NCBI GenBank assembly: GCA_021802595.1
Contig: JAJZRT010000084.1
Span: forward strand, 1 to 10,134
Length of the DNA stretch: 10,134 bases
Direction of reading: 5' to 3'
Source: Pseudomonadota bacterium
GTDB taxonomy: Bacteria; Pseudomonadota; Gammaproteobacteria; Burkholderiales; Thiobacillaceae
Position 1 is the first letter of the stretch. Every line of letters starts with the position of its first letter. Positions 5,891-10,134 of the stretch are shown here, one piece after another. The notes under the pieces are model-generated. The model did no database searches. It was not told the origin of the DNA and saw only the letters and a list, made by a program, of their open reading frames with translations. A program made the position numbers and the translations under genes.

Positions 5891-7140
5891 CGTCGCCCCT
5901 CTTCGCGCTGCTCGCATTGCTCGGAATGCCGCTTTTCGTGGTGCTCGGCGCAGCGGCGCTGACCGCATCGCATGAAGCCCGGCTCGACCCGGCCTTGCTG
6001 ATGGTCGAGTTCGCGCAGCTTGCCGATTCGCCCAACCTCATGGCGATCCCCCTCTTCGTGCTGGCGGGCGTGGTACTGGGCCAGGGCGGCGCGCCGCGCC
6101 GTCTGGTGCGCTTCTTCAACGCGTTGCTGGGCTGGATGCCGGCCGGGATCGGCTGGGTCGCGACGCTGTCGTGCATGGCCTTCACGGCATTCTCCGGCGC
6201 CTCCGGCGTGACCATCCTTGCGCTCGGCGGGCTGCTCTATCCGATGCTGAAACATGCCCATTACCCTGACCGCTTCGCACTCGGCCTGGTTACCGCCGGC
6301 GGCTCGATGGGCCTGCTGTTGCCGCCCAGCCTCGCGGTGCTGCTGTATGGCGTGGTCGCGCAGGTCGACATCGGTGAACTGTTCGTCGCCGGCCTCGTGC
6401 CGACGCTGGTCCTGTTCGCCATGGTGGGCGGCTACGCGTTGCTGCGCGGTGCGCGTGGGGCGCCGCGCCAGCGTTTCCGGGTCCGCGAGCTTGCGGCCGC
6501 CGCGCGCGCGGGCTGGGCCGACCTGCTGCTGCCGGTCGGCGTGATCGGCGGGCTGGCGGGCGGTTACCTGACGGTTGCCGAGCTCTCCACCTGTACGGCC
6601 TTGTACGCGCTCCTGCTCGAGACCGTGATCCACCGCACGATCAGTCCGAAGGCGCTCGTGTGGGCGGCTTACGAGGCGGCAACGCTCGTCGGCGGCGTCT
6701 TCATCATTCTCGGCCTGAGCCTGGGGCTCACCAACCTGCTGGTCGACGCGCAGGTACCGATGCGGCTGCTCGACTGGGTGGTGGCGAAGGTGGACAGCCC
6801 GCTGGAATTCCTGCTGTGGATGAATCTCGCCCTTCTGGGGGCGGGCTGCATGATGGACATCTTTTCGGCCATCGTCATCGTCACGCCGCTGTTGCTGCCG
6901 TTGGCGACGCACTTCGGCGTGCACCCGCTGCACCTCGGCATCGTCATGCTGGCGAACCTGGAAATCGGCTACATCCACCCGCCGATCGGCATCAACCTCT
7001 TTCTGGCGAGCCAGAAATTCAAGCGCCCGATCTGGGACATCTTCGTTGCGACGCTGCCCTTCCTGCTGTTGTTGCTGGTGTGGCTCGCGCTTCTGACCTA
7101 TGTTCCGGCGCTGAGCCTGTGGCACCAGTCAGGTTTGTGA
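5887..7140 (+). CDS. dctM: TRAP transporter large permease subunit, DctM type
   Basis: DctM is the transport-conducting subunit of TRAP systems, which use an ion gradient (usually Na+) rather than ATP. The 417-residue length is normal and nearly the whole protein is made of hydrophobic segments. Family landmarks include MAIPLFVLAGVVLGQGG (52-68), MPAGIGWVATLSCMAFTAFSGASGVTI (84-110), GLVTAGGSMGLLLPPSLAVLLYG (133-155), GAGCMMDIFSAIVIVTPLLLP (318-338) and LGIVMLANLEIGYIHPPIGINLFLAS (350-375). The segment GGYLTVAELSTCTALYALLLE (225-245) stands where most DctM proteins have GxxTPTEAAA; here the TPT is replaced but the glutamate is kept. The start is the GTG at 5887, which overlaps dctQ by four bases. 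Its last 12 bases overlap the 3' end of recG on the other strand. Confidence 0.95.
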   Translation: MTSPLFALLALLGMPLFVVLGAAALTASHEARLDPALLMVEFAQLADSPNLMAIPLFVLAGVVLGQGGAPRRLVRFFNALLGWMPAGIGWVATLSCMAFTAFSGASGVTILALGGLLYPMLKHAHYPDRFALGLVTAGGSMGLLLPPSLAVLLYGVVAQVDIGELFVAGLVPTLVLFAMVGGYALLRGARGAPRQRFRVRELAAAARAGWADLLLPVGVIGGLAGGYLTVAELSTCTALYALLLETVIHRTISPKALVWAAYEAATLVGGVFIILGLSLGLTNLLVDAQVPMRLLDWVVAKVDSPLEFLLWMNLALLGAGCMMDIFSAIVIVTPLLLPLATHFGVHPLHLGIVMLANLEIGYIHPPIGINLFLASQKFKRPIWDIFVATLPFLLLLLVWLALLTYVPALSLWHQSGL

Positions 7141-9180
7141 CAGCCCCGTGCGGCTCCCCAGCCAGCGCTCGACGTGGCGTTCGGCAATGTCCGGACACGA
7201 CGCGAGGCAGCGGGCGGCAAACTCGCGCGCCTTTTCCAGCAACGCGACGTCGCGTTCGAGGTCGGCGAAGCGCAGCATCGGCAGGCCGCTCTGGCGCGGG
7301 CCGAGCAACTCTCCGGGACCGCGCAGCAGCAGGTCCTGGCGCGCGATCTCGAAGCCGTCGGCGAGTTCGTAGATCACCTTGAGCCGTGCGCGCGCCAGTT
7401 CCGACAGCGGATTCTCGTAGAGCAGGACGCACACCGACTCCCGGCTGCCGCGCCCGACGCGGCCGCGCAACTGGTGCAGCTGGGCAAGGCCCATGCGCTC
7501 GGCGTGCTCGATCACCATCAGCGCGGCGTTGGGCACGTCGACGCCGACCTCGATCACCGTGGTGGCCACCAGCAGATCGACCTCGTGGGACTGGAACGCG
7601 GCCATCATGGCCTGTTTTTCGTCCGGCTTCAGGCGGCCGTGCACGAGGCCGATCCGCAGATCCGGCAACTGCCCGGTCAGCGCCGCGTAGGTGTCCTGGG
7701 CCGTTTGCAGTTGCAGCTTCTCCGACTCCTCGATCAGCGGGCAGACCCAGTAGGCCTGGCCGCCGGCGCGGCAGGCCTCGCGCACGCGTGCCAGCACGTC
7801 GTCGCGTCGTGCCGCGCTGACCAGTTTGGTGACGATGGGCGTGCGGCCGGGCGGCAGTTCGTCGATCGTGGAAACGTCGAGGTCGGCGAAAAAGCTCATC
7901 GCCAGCGTGCGTGGAATGGGCGTTGCGCTCATCATCAACTGGTGCGGCTCGCTGCCTTTTTCCATCAGTGCCAGGCGCTGGCCGACGCCGAAGCGGTGCT
8001 GCTCGTCGACGACAGCCAATCCCAACCTCGCGAAGGCGCCGCCATCCTGGAACAGGGCGTGCGTGCCGAAGGCGAGGTCGGCCTCCCCCGATGCGATCGC
8101 CTGCCACGCGGCAGCCCGCGCCGCCTTCCGCTGACTGCCTGACACCCAGGCGGCCTTGACGCCAAGCGCCGCCAGTGGCTGCGCCAGCTTGCGGTAATGC
8201 TGCTCGGCGAGAATCTCGGTCGGCGCCATGAACGCCGCCTGCATGCCGTTTTCAATGGCCTGCAAACAGGCGAGCGCCGCAACCACAGTCTTGCCGCTGC
8301 CGACGTCGCCCTGCAACAGGCGCCGCATCGGGTGCGGCGCGGCAAGGTCGGCGCTGATTTCCTCCCAGGCCCGCGCCTGCGCGGCAGTCAGCTCGAACGG
8401 CAGCGTTGCCAGGAATGCTTGTGTTAGTCGCTGCCTGGCAGGGAGGGGGCGCGTACGCTGCTGGCGCCGTTGCTGGCGCGAAGTCGCCAGCGACAGCTGC
8501 TGGGCCAGCAGTTCGTCGAATGCCAGCCGCTGCCAGGCCGGATGGCGGCGCGACTCAAGCTCGGCCAGCGCAGCGTCGAGCGGTGGCTGGTGCAGCAGGC
8601 GAATGCTGGCTTCCAGTTCCGGCAGGCCCAGCTCGGCCAGCCAGTCGGCAGGCAGGGTGTCGGTGATCGGCGCGGCCAGCGCGCGTTCGACCAATCGGCG
8701 CAGCGTGGCCTGGCCGAGTCCGGCCGTGGTCGGGTATACGGGCGTCAGTTGCGTCGGCAGTGGCGTTTCGTCATCGGCCCTGGCAAAGCGCGGGTGCACC
8801 ATTTCCAGGCCGAGAAAGCCGCCGCGCACTTCGCCGATGAAGCGGAATGTTTGCCCCGGCTGGAACAGCTTGAGATGGCTCGGATAGAAGTTCAAAAAGC
8901 GGATGCCGAGCACGCCGCCGTCTTCGTCTTCCACCGATACCGTCAGCATGCGGCGCGGCCGGTAGGCGACGCTGGCCTCGCGGACAGCGGCTTGCACCTG
9001 CGCCGTCTGTCCCGGCAACAGATCGCGGATCGGCGTGAGGCGGGTTTCGTCTTCCCAGCGCAGCGGCAGGTGCAGGACCAGGTCGGCGTCGCGGGCGATG
9101 CCGAGCTTGGCGAGCTTTTTCGCCAGCGCGGAGGTTTCCCGTGGAAAACCCTTCGACGTATCAGCTACCGGATTGCCCAC
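7129..9180 (-). CDS. recG: ATP-dependent DNA helicase RecG
   Basis: RecG is a monomeric branch-migrating helicase that remodels stalled forks and recombination intermediates. The 683-residue protein is close to the 693 of E. coli. The N-terminal wedge/OB domain covers about 45-150 (with MLTVSVEDEDGGVLGIRFLNFYPS at 78-101). The helicase motifs follow: Walker A GDVGSGKT (291-298), APTEILAEQH (319-328), GTHALFQ (372-378), DEQHRFG (392-398), SATPIPRTLAM (418-428), VHGRLKPDEK (513-522), VATTVIEVGVDVPNA (538-552) and QLRGRVGR (570-577). The C-terminal TRG region reads LLLRGPGELLGPRQSGLP (617-634). The start is a GTG at 9180; a nearby ATG at 9190 is out of frame. It begins three bases after the stop of the upstream membrane-protein gene, so the two are probably cotranscribed. 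No residue of the core motifs appears lost. Confidence 0.97.
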   Translation of the reverse strand: MGNPVADTSKGFPRETSALAKKLAKLGIARDADLVLHLPLRWEDETRLTPIRDLLPGQTAQVQAAVREASVAYRPRRMLTVSVEDEDGGVLGIRFLNFYPSHLKLFQPGQTFRFIGEVRGGFLGLEMVHPRFARADDETPLPTQLTPVYPTTAGLGQATLRRLVERALAAPITDTLPADWLAELGLPELEASIRLLHQPPLDAALAELESRRHPAWQRLAFDELLAQQLSLATSRQQRRQQRTRPLPARQRLTQAFLATLPFELTAAQARAWEEISADLAAPHPMRRLLQGDVGSGKTVVAALACLQAIENGMQAAFMAPTEILAEQHYRKLAQPLAALGVKAAWVSGSQRKAARAAAWQAIASGEADLAFGTHALFQDGGAFARLGLAVVDEQHRFGVGQRLALMEKGSEPHQLMMSATPIPRTLAMSFFADLDVSTIDELPPGRTPIVTKLVSAARRDDVLARVREACRAGGQAYWVCPLIEESEKLQLQTAQDTYAALTGQLPDLRIGLVHGRLKPDEKQAMMAAFQSHEVDLLVATTVIEVGVDVPNAALMVIEHAERMGLAQLHQLRGRVGRGSRESVCVLLYENPLSELARARLKVIYELADGFEIARQDLLLRGPGELLGPRQSGLPMLRFADLERDVALLEKAREFAARCLASCPDIAERHVERWLGSRTGLSQT

Positions 9181-9183
9181 GGC

Positions 9184-10134
9184 CTACCATCGTGGAGACG
9201 CTGCGACGACTTGCTGCAGCCAGGGGTGGCCCATCAGTCCGGGCTTGATTTGAAGTTCGACAAGGTCCCGTTCGTTCACCCCGCGGTAATCGTGCGCGGT
9301 GACCTGGATCGACGCCGGAAGCGTGCCGATGTCGCGTTGCTTGATCGTCAGGGAATAAGTGTCAGGCGATTTGCGGTGCCGGTGGTGCTGTTTGGCAATC
9401 ACTTCCGCGAAATAGACCTGTGCCGGGGCATCATCCCATTCGCAGTTGAGATCGCGCGCGAGAAAGTAGCTGCCCATCAGGAGGCCGAGTCCGCCGGATA
9501 TCAGGATCTCGCCCATGACGACATGCGCATGGGAGCCGCCGCGCAGCCAGGCGGCCGCGAGGAGGAGCCAGGCGCACAGGATGACCGCCGAGACCCCCAG
9601 ACTTTGGCGAAAGAGCGGCCACGGTTCGAGCAGCGGGTCGACGTTCTGGATTTTCGCGAAACGAATCAGTTCAGCTGTACCGAGGATCAGCATGCCGCTG
9701 GCCAGGGAGACCAGCAGGGCGGCTTTCCAGACGTAAGGGTCGCGCACGCCGTCCGGGTTTTCCAGCGACGCGAGGAAATCCGATATTTCGTGCAAGGCCG
9801 CGACAATGCCGTGGACCGCGTCCGGCATCCGGTAGCGGTCAGGCGATCCTTCACCGTCTCCGAAACGGTATTCCGCGATCAGATGCTGTCCCTCGCAGGT
9901 CAGCCGACGCAGGTTCTTGTCGTGGAACAGCGCCTTGAACACGCCCCGCAAGGCCGCGACCTCGGACAATTGCCTTGCGAGCACCGGGTGGTTCGAGACG
10001 ACATAGAGCGTCTCGTCGAATTCCGGATCGTTGAAAGTCTGTTCGACCGACAGGCGCAGGGCCTTGGCATATCGATCCCATCGGGTTTCGCGCTTGATCC
10101 GGAAATGAAAGGCTTCAGGGCACACGACCCCGAA
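9184..10134 (-). CDS. Uncharacterised three-segment membrane protein (5' end probably outside window)
   Basis: I do not recognise this protein. The frame is open to the right edge; the first visible start is a GTG at 10125, giving 313 residues, but the real start may lie further upstream. Using that numbering, residues 1-130 are soluble, with the run DPEFDETLYVVSNHPVLARQL (33-53) and LRRLTCEGQHLIAEY (72-86). This faintly resembles the beta-rich domain of DUF3137-type membrane proteins, a weak guess. Three hydrophobic segments follow at about 132-155, 172-194 and 200-225. A C-terminal soluble domain (226-313) contains CEWDDAPAQVYFAEVI, a His/Arg-rich patch KQHHRHRK (245-252), YSLTIKQRD (257-265) and the ending VELQIKPGLMGHPWLQQVV (289-307). 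The stop TAG lies three bases before the recG start, so it probably shares a transcript with recG. There is no evidence that it acts in DNA repair. Confidence 0.8.
   Translation of the reverse strand, partial: FGVVCPEAFHFRIKRETRWDRYAKALRLSVEQTFNDPEFDETLYVVSNHPVLARQLSEVAALRGVFKALFHDKNLRRLTCEGQHLIAEYRFGDGEGSPDRYRMPDAVHGIVAALHEISDFLASLENPDGVRDPYVWKAALLVSLASGMLILGTAELIRFAKIQNVDPLLEPWPLFRQSLGVSAVILCAWLLLAAAWLRGGSHAHVVMGEILISGGLGLLMGSYFLARDLNCEWDDAPAQVYFAEVIAKQHHRHRKSPDTYSLTIKQRDIGTLPASIQVTAHDYRGVNERDLVELQIKPGLMGHPWLQQVVAASPRW

Noticed and set aside
4268..5968. A 566-codon open frame on the minus strand
   Set aside because: It lies opposite tatP and dctQ, is rich in Arg/Gln/His without any domain pattern, and is a typical antisense frame of G+C-rich coding DNA.
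5746..7125. A 459-codon open frame on the minus strand
   Set aside because: It is antisense to dctM; its Gln/Arg/His-rich low-complexity product is what the complement of Leu/Ala/Val-rich membrane codons gives.
7174..8142. A 322-codon open frame on the plus strand
   Set aside because: It is antisense to well-conserved recG helicase motifs, with no recognisable motif of its own.

Overview
The window looks like a chromosomal segment of a G+C-rich, Gram-negative bacterium that makes ubiquinone, most likely a betaproteobacterium. The support is the birA-coaX-SPOR gene set (type III pantothenate kinase next to biotin ligase), the ubiC-ubiA pair, a lipoprotein with a Lol-type lipobox, and a SPOR-domain envelope protein. 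Order or genus cannot be fixed by eye; a Nitrosomonadales/Thiobacillus-like source is a guess from gene order. All ten genes are intact except birA, which runs off the left edge, and probably the last gene, which is open to the right edge. No tRNA, rRNA, CRISPR array, insertion sequence or obvious phage gene is visible, and no gene-free stretch exceeds about 100 bases.

Layout. (1) Positions 1-1983, + strand: a cofactor operon of birA (3' part), coaX and a SPOR-domain membrane protein, joined by ATGA overlaps. (2) Positions 1978-3407, - strand: ubiC then ubiA, the first two committed steps of ubiquinone synthesis, overlapping by 4 bases. (3) Positions 3408-3509: a divergent promoter region. 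(4) Positions 3510-7140, + strand: a complete four-gene TRAP transporter of the TPAT type (tetratricopeptide-repeat-protein-associated TRAP): TatT lipoprotein, TatP/DctP binding protein, small membrane subunit DctQ and large membrane subunit DctM. Its genes touch or overlap throughout. (5) Positions 7129-10134, - strand: an unrecognised three-segment membrane protein followed after 3 bases by recG helicase.

The most interesting part is the TPAT transporter. It is an understudied TRAP subclass with an added trimer-forming lipoprotein and an unknown ligand. Here its binding protein appears to have tryptophan where ordinary TRAP binding proteins carry the carboxylate-clamping arginine, so its ligand may not be a simple organic acid. 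The cassette sits, in opposite orientation, between recG and ubiC-ubiA, genes that I recall being neighbours in related bacteria, which suggests an insertion. Both convergent junctions (SPOR/ubiA and dctM/recG) have overlapping stop codons, leaving no room for an intergenic terminator.
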